A DNA stretch of 64,000 nt from Nocardioides massiliensis (GCF_030811215.1 NZ_JAUSQM010000001.1:1364001-1428000), one strand, 5' to 3'; counted from the first letter of the stretch, positions 33,706-42,006 are shown. Notes: a model not told the origin generated them from the sequence alone. Numbers and translations: made by a program.

Positions 33706-34643
33706 CCCCCGACCACGTCGTCGCCCGCACGTCGTACGCCGACCTTCCCTCCGAGCTCACCACCGAGCTGCGCGCGGCCGGCCTCGGCCCCGAGGACCTG
33801 TACGGCGCCGTGGCCCGCGCGATCAGCGAGGACGTCCCCGGCACCGACGTCACCAGCGTGGCGACCATCCCCGAGACGCTGCCTGGCACGGCCGACCTCG
33901 TCGCGCGCCGGCCCGGCACCATCGCCGGGCTGGGCGTCGCGGAGCTCGTGCTGCGCTACGTGATCGGGCCCGACGTCGAGGTCGCCCGCCACGCCGCCGA
34001 CGGTGACCGCGTGGAGCCCGGCGCGGTGCTGATGAGCGTCACCGGGCCCGTCCTGCGGCTGCTGGTCGCCGAGCGCACCGCGCTGAACTACCTCGGCCGC
34101 CTCTCCGGCATCGCCACCGAGACCGCCCGCTGGGTCGAGGCGCTCGCCGGCACCGCGACCCGCGTGCGCGACACCCGCAAGACCACGCCCGGGTGGCGCG
34201 ACCTGGAGAAGTACGCCGTGCGCTGTGGTGGCGGGGTCAACCACCGGCGCTCGCTCTCGGACCAGGCCCTGGTCAAGGACAACCACGTGCTCGGAGCGGG
34301 CGGCGTCGTCGAGGCCTACCGCGCCGTGCGCGACCACTACGCCGGCCAGGTGCCACCGCTGGCGATCCAGGTCGAGGTCGATTCCCTCGAGCAGCTGCGC
34401 GAGCTGCTCGACGCGGGCGCCGAGCAGGTGCTGCTCGACAACATGACGCCCGAGCAGGTCGCCGAGGCCGTCGAACTCACCGCCGGCCGCGCTCAGCTGG
34501 AGGCCTCCGGCGGACTCGACCTGGAGGTCGCCGCGGCGTACGCACGGGCCGGGGTGGACTTCCTCGCCGTCGGCGCGCTCACCCACTCCGCCCGCGTTCT
34601 CGACATCGGGCTCGACCTGCGCGAGGAGGCCGGCCGTGGTTGA
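33702..34643 (+). CDS. nadC: Nicotinate-nucleotide pyrophosphorylase (carboxylating)
   Basis: Converts quinolinate and PRPP to nicotinate mononucleotide with loss of CO2. The 313-residue sequence carries AISEDVPGTDVTSVA, ERTALNYLGRLSGIATETARWVEAL, VRDTRKTTPGWRDLEKYAVRCGGGVNHRRSLSDQALVKDNH near residue 150 (substrate-binding Arg, Lys and His residues) and VLLDNMTPEQV, all typical. The ATG at 33702 overlaps the nadB stop (ATGA) and follows GGAGGATCC, a strong ribosome binding site. The coaX start lies eight bases inside its 3' end. Confidence 0.97.
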   Translation: MTPDHVVARTSYADLPSELTTELRAAGLGPEDLYGAVARAISEDVPGTDVTSVATIPETLPGTADLVARRPGTIAGLGVAELVLRYVIGPDVEVARHAADGDRVEPGAVLMSVTGPVLRLLVAERTALNYLGRLSGIATETARWVEALAGTATRVRDTRKTTPGWRDLEKYAVRCGGGVNHRRSLSDQALVKDNHVLGAGGVVEAYRAVRDHYAGQVPPLAIQVEVDSLEQLRELLDAGAEQVLLDNMTPEQVAEAVELTAGRAQLEASGGLDLEVAAAYARAGVDFLAVGALTHSARVLDIGLDLREEAGRG

Positions 34644-35436
34644 CGCCGACCCGTTGCCCGACCCGTTGCTCTGTGTCGACATCGGCAACTCCCGCACCGT
34701 CGTCGGCCTGGTCCGCGACGGCGAGGTGATCGAGCACTGGAGCGTGCAGACCGACGAGCGGCGTACCTCCGACGAGTGGGGCCTCCTCGTCGACGGCCTG
34801 CTCCAGCGCACCGAGGTCGAGCTCGCCCCGGTCGGCGTCGCGCTGTGCTCCACCGTGCCGTCGGTGCTGCACGAGTGGCGCACCATGCTCGCGGCGTACT
34901 TCCCCGACTGCCCGCACGTCGTCGTCGAGCCCGGCATCCGCACCGGCATCCCGGTCCTCATGGACAACCCGCGGGAAGTCGGCACCGACCGGATCGTCAA
35001 CGCCCTCGCGGCGGCGCGGCTCTATGACGGACCGGTCATCGTGGTCGCCTTCGGCACCGCCACGACGTTCGACGTCGTCAACGGGTCCGGGCAGTACGTC
35101 GGCGGCGCCATCGCCCCGGGTGTCGAGATCTCGCTGGAAGCGCTGGGTCGCCGCGGCGCCCAGCTGCGCAAGATCGAGCTGCGCCGCCCGCGCTCGGTGA
35201 TCGCGAAGAACACCGTCGAGGCCCTGCAGTCCGGGGTGCTGTTCGGCTACGCCAGCCAGGTCGACGGCATCGTCACCCGCATGGCCGCCGAGCTCGACGT
35301 GCCCCTCGCCGCGCTCGACGTCGTCGCCACCGGCAGCCTCGCCCCCCTCGTGCTCGAGGAGTGCGCCACCATCACCGACCACCGCCCGCTGCTGACGCTG
35401 CTCGGGCTGGAGCTGGTCTTCGAGCGCAACACGTAG
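34636..35436 (+). CDS. coaX: Type III pantothenate kinase
   Basis: Phosphorylates pantothenate with ATP, the first and committed step from pantothenate to CoA; the type III form is not feedback-inhibited by CoA. The 266 residues include LLCVDIGNSRTVVGLV with the phosphate-binding Asp near residue 17, ALCSTVPSVLHEW, GIPVLMDNPREVGTDRIVNALAAARLYDGPVIVVAFGTATTFDVVNGSGQYVGGAIAPG, and ATGSLAPLVLEE. The GTG at 34636 is translationally coupled to nadC by an eight-base overlap. Together with panC and panD it makes phosphopantothenate from aspartate and pantoate. Confidence 0.96.
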   Translation: MVDADPLPDPLLCVDIGNSRTVVGLVRDGEVIEHWSVQTDERRTSDEWGLLVDGLLQRTEVELAPVGVALCSTVPSVLHEWRTMLAAYFPDCPHVVVEPGIRTGIPVLMDNPREVGTDRIVNALAAARLYDGPVIVVAFGTATTFDVVNGSGQYVGGAIAPGVEISLEALGRRGAQLRKIELRRPRSVIAKNTVEALQSGVLFGYASQVDGIVTRMAAELDVPLAALDVVATGSLAPLVLEECATITDHRPLLTLLGLELVFERNT

Positions 35437-35462
35437 CCGGTCGCTGGTCGAGATCCCACATC

Positions 35463-35511
35463 TGCGACATCTGGCACCGGTGGCGGTGGTGAATCGGTGC
35501 CAGATGTCGCA
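35463..35511. repeat. Downstream palindrome of the second AbiEi/DUF559-like gene
   Basis: Perfect 17-bp arms TGCGACATCTGGCACCG (35463-35479) and CGGTGCCAGATGTCGCA (35495-35511) with a 15-nt loop, followed by AGTCGA. It begins 26 bases after coaX and ends nine bases before the stop of the minus-strand gene. It may also terminate the pan-nad-coaX operon. Confidence 0.85.
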
Positions 35512-35520
35512 AGTCGACGA

Positions 35521-36507
35521 CTATCCGTCGACCCGCAGCTGCGCGACGCGCGGGACCCAAGGTCGTGCCCACGGCGGCGCGTCCAGCGTCCACGCGCGCT
35601 CCCGGGGTCGGGCGGCCAGTCGCTCCGCGTCATGCAGGAGCCGGACGGCCTCGACCCGGTCGTCAGGAGTGAGCAGGCCGCCCCCGACGATGGTCACGAC
35701 CTCGAGTCCGGCACTGCGCAACCGGTGCAGCCGCGCGTTGTCCTGACGGTGCCGAGCAGCGGTGCGGTGCTCGGAGCCGTCGTACTCGATGGCGATGCCA
35801 CGCTCGACGTCGAGCAGGTCCGGGCGGGCCAGGAACTCGCCGTCGGGGTCGAAGACCTCGACGTTGACCAGGGGGTCCCACCCGATCGCCCGACACACGA
35901 GGCGCAGGCGTGACTCCGGTGGTGAGCAACTGCGGACACCGGCGACCCGCAGCACCTGTCGCGCCCGACGGGCGCCCCAAACAGGCGCATCGTCCAGGGC
36001 TGTCGCGACCCAGGTGGGGTGGGCGATGCCGGCGGCGTACGCCATCTCCACGTCGACGACTGCGGTGTAGTGATCCCGCGTCAGGCGGGCGATGTCACCT
36101 ACCGCTCGTGCCGGAGTCGTGACCGGAATTCCCTGGATCTCGGCTCGGTGCTGTGCCGGCAGCGGTTGGCGGACGATCCGAGCGCCGGGCCAGGCACGGG
36201 GCGCGCTGCTCCCCGGCGCAAGCAGGAGTGGGACGGGGCGTGGCGCACCGGAGTCGAGGCCGTCCAGATAGGCCGCCCCGTGGAGGCGCGCGGCTGCCCA
36301 GCCGGTCACGACGGCCTCCGGCAGCCGCGCCCACTCCTCCACGATGCGTTGCTCGACGGTCGGCTCCACCGATGACGGCACGTAGAGACCGGGGCCGGCA
36401 CGCCGCCACCGCTTCCCGCGTGCCTCGCCACGGCTGGGTGCGGGCGGCCCGGAGCCAACGCGCACGGGCGCGACCAGCCGCGGCGGACGACAACGGACGT
36501 CGTTCAT
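35521..36507 (-). CDS. AbiEi-like plus DUF559-like nuclease-domain protein, second locus
   Basis: 328-residue protein of the same overall design as 10875-11828 but only distantly similar in sequence. The N-terminal half has RAGPGLYVPSSVEPTVEQRIVEEWARLPEAVVTGWAAARLHGAAYLDGL and IPVTTPARAVGDIARL, an AbiEi-like pattern. The C-terminal half has ESRLRLVCRAIGWDPLVNVEVFDPDGEFLARPDLLDVERGIAIEYDGSEHRTAARHRQDNARLHRLRSAGLEVVTI, with PDLLD and IEYDG as candidate metal-binding acids of a DUF559/Vsr-like fold. I chose the ATG at 36505-36507; the frame reaches further upstream through the palindrome, which is unlikely to be translated. No partner toxin gene is adjacent. It is set between coaX and lysS, in the opposite direction. 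Confidence 0.8.
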   Translation of the reverse strand: MNDVRCRPPRLVAPVRVGSGPPAPSRGEARGKRWRRAGPGLYVPSSVEPTVEQRIVEEWARLPEAVVTGWAAARLHGAAYLDGLDSGAPRPVPLLLAPGSSAPRAWPGARIVRQPLPAQHRAEIQGIPVTTPARAVGDIARLTRDHYTAVVDVEMAYAAGIAHPTWVATALDDAPVWGARRARQVLRVAGVRSCSPPESRLRLVCRAIGWDPLVNVEVFDPDGEFLARPDLLDVERGIAIEYDGSEHRTAARHRQDNARLHRLRSAGLEVVTIVGGGLLTPDDRVEAVRLLHDAERLAARPRERAWTLDAPPWARPWVPRVAQLRVDG

Positions 36508-36577
36508 GCCCGACAGCGTCGCGAAGTTCGCCTCCGCGTCGCGGCGCTCATCCACAGGCGTCCGTCGTCCCGGGGTT

Positions 36578-36626
36578 TGCGACATCTGGCACCGATACGC
36601 CGGCGTGAGCAGTGCCGGATGTCGCA
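36578..36626. repeat. Upstream palindrome of the second AbiEi/DUF559-like gene
   Basis: TGCGACATCTGGCACCG (36578-36594) is identical to the downstream copy's left arm; the right arm GTGCCGGATGTCGCA (36612-36626) has one base changed and is also followed by AGTCGA. The loops differ. It is 70 bases before the gene's ATG and 37 bases before the lysS -10 box. Confidence 0.85.
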
Positions 36627-36662
36627 AGTCGAGCCGGGCAGAGGTGGGCCCCACGCGGTCTC

Positions 36663-36668
36663 TAGGAT
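36663..36668 (+). promoter_or_regulatory. lysS: -10 box of lysS (leaderless)
   Basis: TAGGAT ends eight bases before the lysS ATG, with no Shine-Dalgarno sequence between. This fixes the lysS start, since the open frame runs further upstream into the palindrome. Confidence 0.5.
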
Positions 36669-36676
36669 CGAGCACC

Positions 36677-38200
36677 ATGACCGACCAGCCGACTTCCCCC
36701 GAGCACCAGGCCGATGCCCAGGCCGACGACGTACCCGAGCAGATGCGGGTACGCCGGGAGAAGCGTGACCGGCTGATCTCCTCGGGCAAGGGCGCCTACC
36801 CGATCGCGGTGCCGCGGACCCACACGATCACCGCGATCCGGGAGTACTTCGACGACCAGGACCTCGCGCCCGACACCCGGACCGGGCAGCAGGTGGCGAT
36901 CACCGGGCGCGTGATCTTCCTGCGCAACACCGGCAAGCTCTGCTTCGTCCGGCTGCGCGAGGGCAACGGCGCCGAGATCCAGGCGATGCTGTCGCTGGCG
37001 GAGATCGGGCAGGACCCGCTCGACGAGTTCAAGGCACTGGTCGACATCGGCGACCTGCTGAGCGTCGAGGGTGAGGTCATCACGAGCCGCCGGGGGGAGC
37101 TCTCGGTGGCGGCGACCAGCTGGACGATGGCGGCGAAGGCGCTGCGCCCGCTGCCCAACGAGCACAAGCCGCTGAGCGAGGAGGCGCGGGTCCGGCTGCG
37201 CTATCTCGACATGATCGTGCGACCCGAGGCCCGCGAGATCGTGCGGGTGAAGGCGTCGGTGCTCAAGGCGCTGCGCGCGACGCTGGACGAGCGGGAGTAC
37301 GTCGAGGTGGAGACCCCGATCCTGCAGCTGACGAACGGAGGCGCCGCGGCCCGGCCGTTCAAGACCCACCTGAACGCCTTCGACCAGGAGATGCTGCTGC
37401 GCATCGCGCTCGAGCTCGACCTCAAGCGCGCGATGATCGGCGGCGTCGACCGCGTCTATGAGATCGGGCGCACCTTCCGCAACGAGGGGCTGGACTCCAC
37501 CCACGCTGCGGAGTTCTCGATGCTCGAGGCCTATGAGGCGTACGGCGACCAGTTCTCGATGATCGCGCTCGCCAAGGCATTGATCCGCAATGCGGCGCGT
37601 GCGGTCGGTCGCACCCAGGTCACCGCTCGCGACGGGTCGATCATCGACCTCGAGGCCGAATGGCGCGAGGCGTCGATCATGGACCTCGTGAGTGAGGCGA
37701 CCGGACGCACCATCACTGCCGAGACGCCCGCCGACGAGCTGCGCGCGATCGCTGCCCAGCACGAGGTCGACCTCAAGGACGACTGGGGTGCCGCGGAGAT
37801 CGTGGTCGAGCTGTTCGAGCAGCTCGTGGAGGACTCGCTCATCCAGCCGACCTTCGTCATGGACTACCCCGCCGAGGTCAAGCCGCTCGCCAAGCCGCAC
37901 CGTGCCCAGGCCGGGCTCAACGAGGCGTGGGACCTGATCATCAACGGCGTCGAGCTCGGGGCGGCGTACTCCGAGCTCAACGACCCCGTCATCCAGCGCG
38001 AGCGGCTCGAGGAGCAGTCGCTCAAGGCCGCTGAGGGCGACCCCGAGGCGATGGAGCTCGACGAGGTCTTCCTGCGCGCGATGGAGCACGGCATGCCGCC
38101 GGCCGGTGGCATCGGCATCGGTGTCGACCGGCTCGTGATGTTGTTGACCGGGGTCGGGATCCGCGAGTCGATCCTGTTCCCGCTGCTGCGCCCGGAGTGA
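36677..38200 (+). CDS. lysS: Lysyl-tRNA synthetase, class II
   Basis: Charges tRNA-Lys with lysine in the cytoplasm. The 507 residues comprise an N-terminal OB-fold anticodon-binding domain (about 60-165: VAITGRVIFLRNTGKLCFVRLREGNGAEIQ) and a class II catalytic core: LRYLDMIVRPEAREIVRVKASVLKALR (motif 1), YEIGRTFRNEGLDSTHAAEFSMLEAYEAYGD (motif 2), and MEHGMPPAGGIGIGVDRLVMLLTGV (motif 3). The ATG at 36677 gives a 30-residue acidic extension before the family start. The lysS-lsr2-clpC order is conserved with mycobacteria, here with three extra loci inserted. Confidence 0.97.
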   Translation: MTDQPTSPEHQADAQADDVPEQMRVRREKRDRLISSGKGAYPIAVPRTHTITAIREYFDDQDLAPDTRTGQQVAITGRVIFLRNTGKLCFVRLREGNGAEIQAMLSLAEIGQDPLDEFKALVDIGDLLSVEGEVITSRRGELSVAATSWTMAAKALRPLPNEHKPLSEEARVRLRYLDMIVRPEAREIVRVKASVLKALRATLDEREYVEVETPILQLTNGGAAARPFKTHLNAFDQEMLLRIALELDLKRAMIGGVDRVYEIGRTFRNEGLDSTHAAEFSMLEAYEAYGDQFSMIALAKALIRNAARAVGRTQVTARDGSIIDLEAEWREASIMDLVSEATGRTITAETPADELRAIAAQHEVDLKDDWGAAEIVVELFEQLVEDSLIQPTFVMDYPAEVKPLAKPHRAQAGLNEAWDLIINGVELGAAYSELNDPVIQRERLEEQSLKAAEGDPEAMELDEVFLRAMEHGMPPAGGIGIGVDRLVMLLTGVGIRESILFPLLRPE

Positions 38201-38218
38201 GGCGGCGCCGCCCAGGAG

Positions 38219-38614
38219 TCAGTCGGCAGGCTGGGTCACCGCGACGAGTCCTGCCGCGCCGCGACGGAGGCGTTCGTCGGTGGTGAGCAGTACGGCGTCG
38301 AGTGAGGCCGCGAGGGCGACGTACAACGCGTCTCGCGTCGCGATCCGATCGGTCAGCGCCCAGGCCGCCGGCAACAGGGGCTGCAGTGGCCAGCGCTGCG
38401 CGCTGAACGTGCGGAGTGCTTCCACGCGTGCGGCCGCGTGGGTCAGTCGGCCGGCGCGGTGGAGGCGTCCGAGCGCTGACAGCACCTCCGCGTCAAGGTG
38501 GGCCGGCGCCGCCACGGCCTCGGCGGAGGCGAGCGCGGCACGGTAGCCCGCGGCTGGCGGGAAGTCGCAGACGAGGTCGACGACCAGGGCGGCGTCGACG
38601 ACGAGGACGCTCAC
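38219..38614 (-). CDS. VapC-like PIN-domain toxin
   Basis: Predicted ribonuclease toxin of 131 residues. VSVLVVDAALVVDLVCD gives the first conserved Asp, HLDAEVLSALGRL the conserved Glu, and IATRDALYVALAASLDAVLLTTDERL the third and fourth acidic positions, all four typical of PIN domains. The GTG at 38612-38614 overlaps the antitoxin stop by four bases (GTGA). It converges on lysS, 18 bases from its stop. The RNA target is unknown. Confidence 0.88.
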   Translation of the reverse strand: MSVLVVDAALVVDLVCDFPPAAGYRAALASAEAVAAPAHLDAEVLSALGRLHRAGRLTHAAARVEALRTFSAQRWPLQPLLPAAWALTDRIATRDALYVALAASLDAVLLTTDERLRRGAAGLVAVTQPAD

Positions 38615-38856
38615 CTGTCGACGAGCTCGTCGTCCTCGACGCGCGCTGTCGTGACCAGATCGGCCCCGGTCGGCCCGCCGGTGTGAGCGGGGCCGAGGTC
38701 TCGCACGTGGTCCAGCCACTGGTCCATGGACGGGCTCGCCACATGGCCGGCGAGCACTTCTCGCAGGTAGGCCCGCAGGCTCATGTCACGCGATGCGGCG
38801 CGTCGCGTCAGCTCTGCGTGCACGTCGTCGGGGAGGTCTTTGATCAGGACGTCCAT
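38611..38856 (-). CDS. VapB/FitA-type antitoxin
   Basis: 81-residue partner of the PIN toxin. MDVLIKDLPDDVHAELTRRAASRDMSLRAYLREVLAGHV is a FitA/Arc-type ribbon-helix-helix; the C-terminal half should bind the toxin. The ATG at 38854-38856 lies eight bases from an inverted repeat (38864-38882) that is probably its operator. The pair sits between lysS and the SEC-C gene, an interruption of the lysS-lsr2 order. Confidence 0.87.
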   Translation of the reverse strand: MDVLIKDLPDDVHAELTRRAASRDMSLRAYLREVLAGHVASPSMDQWLDHVRDLGPAHTGGPTGADLVTTARVEDDELVDR

Positions 38857-38863
38857 GGGCAGA

Positions 38864-38882
38864 CGATATCACTGCGATATCG
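38864..38882. promoter_or_regulatory. Operator-like inverted repeat before vapBC
   Basis: CGATATC (38864-38870) and GATATCG (38876-38882) are inverted arms with a 5-nt centre, in an AT-richer patch just before the antitoxin ATG. VapB/FitA proteins are known to bind such repeats together with their toxin. Confidence 0.6.
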
Positions 38883-38925
38883 CTCATCTCTGGGTCTGGG
38901 CGGTGGGCGGGTGAAGGTCGCTCGG

Positions 38926-38931
38926 TAGTCT
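38926..38931 (+). promoter_or_regulatory. -10 box of the SEC-C gene (leaderless)
   Basis: TAGTCT ends seven bases before the GTG at 38939. It diverges from the vapBC promoter 45 bases away. Confidence 0.45.
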
Positions 38932-38938
38932 CCCGCGG

Positions 38939-41512
38939 GTGTCGACCCCCGCGCCTCTGACAGCCATCGCCGCCGCGATCACGGACCTGATGGGCGACGG
39001 CCTCGCCCGCACCGAGGAGCAGATCGCCGAGGACCTCGTCGCCCGCGGCGTCGCGCTCGGCGACGATCCGTTCGACGCGGTCATGGATGTCATCGACGAC
39101 GAGGAACTGACCCCGCTGCTGATGTCGCTGGCTGACGAGCGGTTGGTCCTGCTCCCGGCGCTGCTGCGCGGTCGAACCTTCACGCACCGGCTGAGTGCCG
39201 CCGAGGTCGACCTCGGCTTCCTGGCTGTCGCACCCGATCTGTCCCCGGTCTCCCTTCTCACCGAGGACGAGGGGTTCCGGCGTCTCGTCGACGGTTCGAT
39301 CGTGCAGGAGGCGCTCGTGGGCTTCGATGATGACGTGCTTGCCGAGCGCGGCGTCACCCTCGACGCGGATGATGACGGCGTCTGGTTGCTCGCGCCCGAC
39401 GCGCTCACCCGCGCAGGTCTCGCGGCGGGCGACACAATCGGCGTGACGGTGAGGGAGGACGGGTTCGAGCTTGCTCCTGCGACCGCTCACGAGGTCTCGC
39501 CCGAGGCCGTGGAGGTCGTGGCCGGCGCGACCCCGGAGGCCGCGGAACACCCGGGGAGCATCGCCGCCGTGGTGTGGTCGGCGTGCGCCGACGACCCGGA
39601 CGTGTTCCGCACCCCGCAGCCTCCGCTATCCGAGCTGCTCCCCGCAGCGGGATTGATCTGGGACGTCGACCTCGTGGCTCCGGCCGGTTTCGACTTCGCC
39701 GGCTGGCGCAGCCGCCAACGGTTGCGACGCCTCGCCCACCTCCACCGGCTCGACGAGGACGCAGCGTTGGCGGTGCTCACGATCACCAGCCTGTACGACG
39801 ACGTGGCAGCGCTGGTGGAGCGCGCAGCGGCGTACGACGACCCCGCTGCCGTCCTGGACGAGCCCGGGCCCGCCGGACCGGACGACCCGGGGAGTCCGGC
39901 ACTCGACCCGGATCTGGTCCGCGCGACGCTGGACTTCCTGGCCGATCCGGACGTGGCAGAGGCGGTGCTGGTGGAGACCGTCGGCGCGGGCCGCGACGGC
40001 GCAGCGGCGTTGGGCCTGTTCGCGGAGACGATGGAGCCGCGCGCTCCGCGTGCCGCGCGGGTGGCGCTGCGGTGGCTGCGTGGCAAAGCGCACGAGCGAC
40101 TGGGGGACGCGATCACGGCTGAGCGGACCTTCGAGCAGGCGCGCACCCTCGACGCCGGGTGGGAGCCGGTCCTGCTCGACCTGGCCAACTACGCCAGTGA
40201 CCGGGGCGACGCTGAGCGCGGCCTCTCGCTCCTGCGCCAGGCGGGAATCTCGGATGACGACTCGCTCGTGCAGGTCCTGCAGCACTTCCGTCCGGTCGAC
40301 CGTTCCGACCTGGGACGCAATGACCCGTGTTGGTGCGGGTCAGGTCGCAAATACAAGGTCTGCCACCGCGGTCGGGAAGTGCTGCCGTTGGAGGACCGGG
40401 CGGCGTGGCTCTACCAGAAGGCCGGCCGCTACCTGACCGACGGACCGTGGCGCCACGACGTGATCGACCTGGCTGAGGTGCGGTCGGCGTACGACGGGGA
40501 CCGGGCGGCGATGCTCGCCGCGATCCAGGACCCGCTCGTCAACGACGCGGTGCTGTTCGAGGGCGGCGCGTTCGCGGCCTTCCTCGAGGAGCGCGGCGTC
40601 CTGCTGCCCGACGACGAGCGGCTGCTCGCCGAGCAATGGTTGTTGGTGGACCGGTCGGTGTTCGAGATCGAGGACGTGCGCCCGGGCGCCGGGCTCAGCG
40701 TGCGCGACCTGCGCACGGGCGACCGGCACGAGGTGCGGGAACGTACGGCGAGCCGGTCGCTGCGCGCCGGTGAGCTCATCTGCGCCCGCGTCGTCCCGGC
40801 CGGCGACACCATGCAGATCTTCGGCGGCCTCGAGTCGGTGTCGCTGCGCGAGCGCGACACTCTGATCGCGCTGCTCGACGAGGACCCGACGCCGCACGAG
40901 CTCGTCGAGCTCTTCACGCGCCGCTTCGCCCCGCCGGTGATGACGAACACCGAGGGCGACGACCTCCTCTTCTGCGAGGCCGTCCTGCGCAGCCCAGACG
41001 TCGAAGGCCTCGTGCGCGCGCTGGACGACACCTACGAACGCGTCGATGACTGGCGTTGGCACGCGACCGTGGTGACACACGGGATGGAGCGGGTGCGGGC
41101 GACGTTCATCCTGGACGGCGACGAGCTGACGGTCGAGACCAACAGCGGCCCGCGCATGGACCGCGTCCTCTCCGCGCTGCGCGAGCTGCAGCCTGGCCTC
41201 GAGCTGGTCGAGGACGTGCGGCGCACCATGGATGACCTGCCGAGCGAACCCACGCGCGCCCCGCTGGCGTCATCGTCCGGGCCGACGTCCGACGACCCGG
41301 ACCTGCTGGCTGCGCTTGACCAGCTCGTGCGCCAGCACGAGCAGGCATGGCTCGATGAGTCGATCCCCGCGCTGGCGGGGGTCACGCCCCGCGAGGCCGC
41401 TGCCGACCCGACGCGGCGTCCGGACCTGATCCGGCTGCTCGACAGCTTCCCGCCGGCCACCGGCCCGGGCCAGATGGACCCGGACCGACTGCGCACGGCT
41501 TTGGGGTTGTGA
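38939..41512 (+). CDS. Large SEC-C zinc-motif protein
   Basis: 857-residue soluble protein of unknown function. Its one clear domain is a SEC-C zinc-binding motif, RNDPCWCGSGRKYKVCH, with ligands Cys464, Cys466, Cys475 and His476. SEC-C motifs are known from the tail of SecA and from many unrelated proteins. Before it, residues 320-440 look like TPR helices (RAARVALRWLRGKAHERLGDAITAERTFEQA). After it there is an alpha/beta region (LLVDRSVFEIEDVRPGAGLSVRDLRTGD). The C-terminus QAWLDESIPALAGVTPREAAADPTRRPDLIRLLDSF resembles the tail found in other SEC-C/YecA-like and MbcA-like proteins. Not linked to SecA or lysS by function as far as known. Confidence 0.72.
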   Translation: MSTPAPLTAIAAAITDLMGDGLARTEEQIAEDLVARGVALGDDPFDAVMDVIDDEELTPLLMSLADERLVLLPALLRGRTFTHRLSAAEVDLGFLAVAPDLSPVSLLTEDEGFRRLVDGSIVQEALVGFDDDVLAERGVTLDADDDGVWLLAPDALTRAGLAAGDTIGVTVREDGFELAPATAHEVSPEAVEVVAGATPEAAEHPGSIAAVVWSACADDPDVFRTPQPPLSELLPAAGLIWDVDLVAPAGFDFAGWRSRQRLRRLAHLHRLDEDAALAVLTITSLYDDVAALVERAAAYDDPAAVLDEPGPAGPDDPGSPALDPDLVRATLDFLADPDVAEAVLVETVGAGRDGAAALGLFAETMEPRAPRAARVALRWLRGKAHERLGDAITAERTFEQARTLDAGWEPVLLDLANYASDRGDAERGLSLLRQAGISDDDSLVQVLQHFRPVDRSDLGRNDPCWCGSGRKYKVCHRGREVLPLEDRAAWLYQKAGRYLTDGPWRHDVIDLAEVRSAYDGDRAAMLAAIQDPLVNDAVLFEGGAFAAFLEERGVLLPDDERLLAEQWLLVDRSVFEIEDVRPGAGLSVRDLRTGDRHEVRERTASRSLRAGELICARVVPAGDTMQIFGGLESVSLRERDTLIALLDEDPTPHELVELFTRRFAPPVMTNTEGDDLLFCEAVLRSPDVEGLVRALDDTYERVDDWRWHATVVTHGMERVRATFILDGDELTVETNSGPRMDRVLSALRELQPGLELVEDVRRTMDDLPSEPTRAPLASSSGPTSDDPDLLAALDQLVRQHEQAWLDESIPALAGVTPREAAADPTRRPDLIRLLDSFPPATGPGQMDPDRLRTALGL

Positions 41513-41596
41513 CGTCACCGGGCGAACGCAGCGCCAAATCTCGGATAGCGCTCGTTTTGCGCACCGTTGCCCGTCTGAACGGCCGAGTCGCCGTTA

Positions 41597-41624
41597 TTGG
41601 GAGTGCTTGTGGTTGCGCTATTGT
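41597..41624 (+). promoter_or_regulatory. lsr2: lsr2 promoter
   Basis: TTGGGA (41597-41602) and TATTGT (41619-41624) are 16 bp apart in a visibly AT-richer stretch, about 50 bases before the lsr2 ATG. The AT-rich tract may allow Lsr2 to bind its own promoter, as known for mycobacterial Lsr2. Confidence 0.5.
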
Positions 41625-41673
41625 CGTCCCGGAGCAAATGCCCCGTTCCCCGGCTGAGTGAGGAATTCCCGCA

Positions 41674-42006
41674 ATGGCGCAGAAGGTCAGCATCATCTTG
41701 GTTGACGACATCGACGGCAGTGAGGCCGACGAGACGGTCCGGTTCGGTCTCGATGGTACGAATTATGAGATCGACCTGAACGCCCAGCACGCCCAGGAAT
41801 TGCGCGACACGTTGGCGACCTATGTCGGCCACGCCCGCAAGTCCGGCTCGGGTGGACGCCGCGGCGGTGGCCGGGGCCGGTCGACCAACAGCAGCGGACC
41901 AAGCGCCGCCGACATCCGCGCCTGGGGTCGCGAGAACGGCTACGACGTCCCCGAGCGCGGCCGGATCCCGGCCGAGCTGCGTGAGGCGTACGACTCCGCC
42001 AACTGA
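41674..42006 (+). CDS. lsr2: Lsr2 nucleoid-associated protein
   Basis: H-NS-like xenogeneic silencer that binds AT-rich DNA and bridges it. At 110 residues it has the standard two domains: an N-terminal dimerisation part (MAQKVSIILVDDIDGSEADETVRFGLDGTNYEIDL to about residue 55), a Gly/Arg linker GGRRGGGRGRST, and the DNA-binding part DIRAWGRENGYDVPERGRIPAELREAY with the AT-hook-like RGR at 95-97. The ATG at 41674 follows GAGGAAT. Position before clpC is conserved in actinobacteria. It may silence the acquired genes in this window, although most are as GC-rich as the core. Confidence 0.97.
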   Translation: MAQKVSIILVDDIDGSEADETVRFGLDGTNYEIDLNAQHAQELRDTLATYVGHARKSGSGGRRGGGRGRSTNSSGPSAADIRAWGRENGYDVPERGRIPAELREAYDSAN

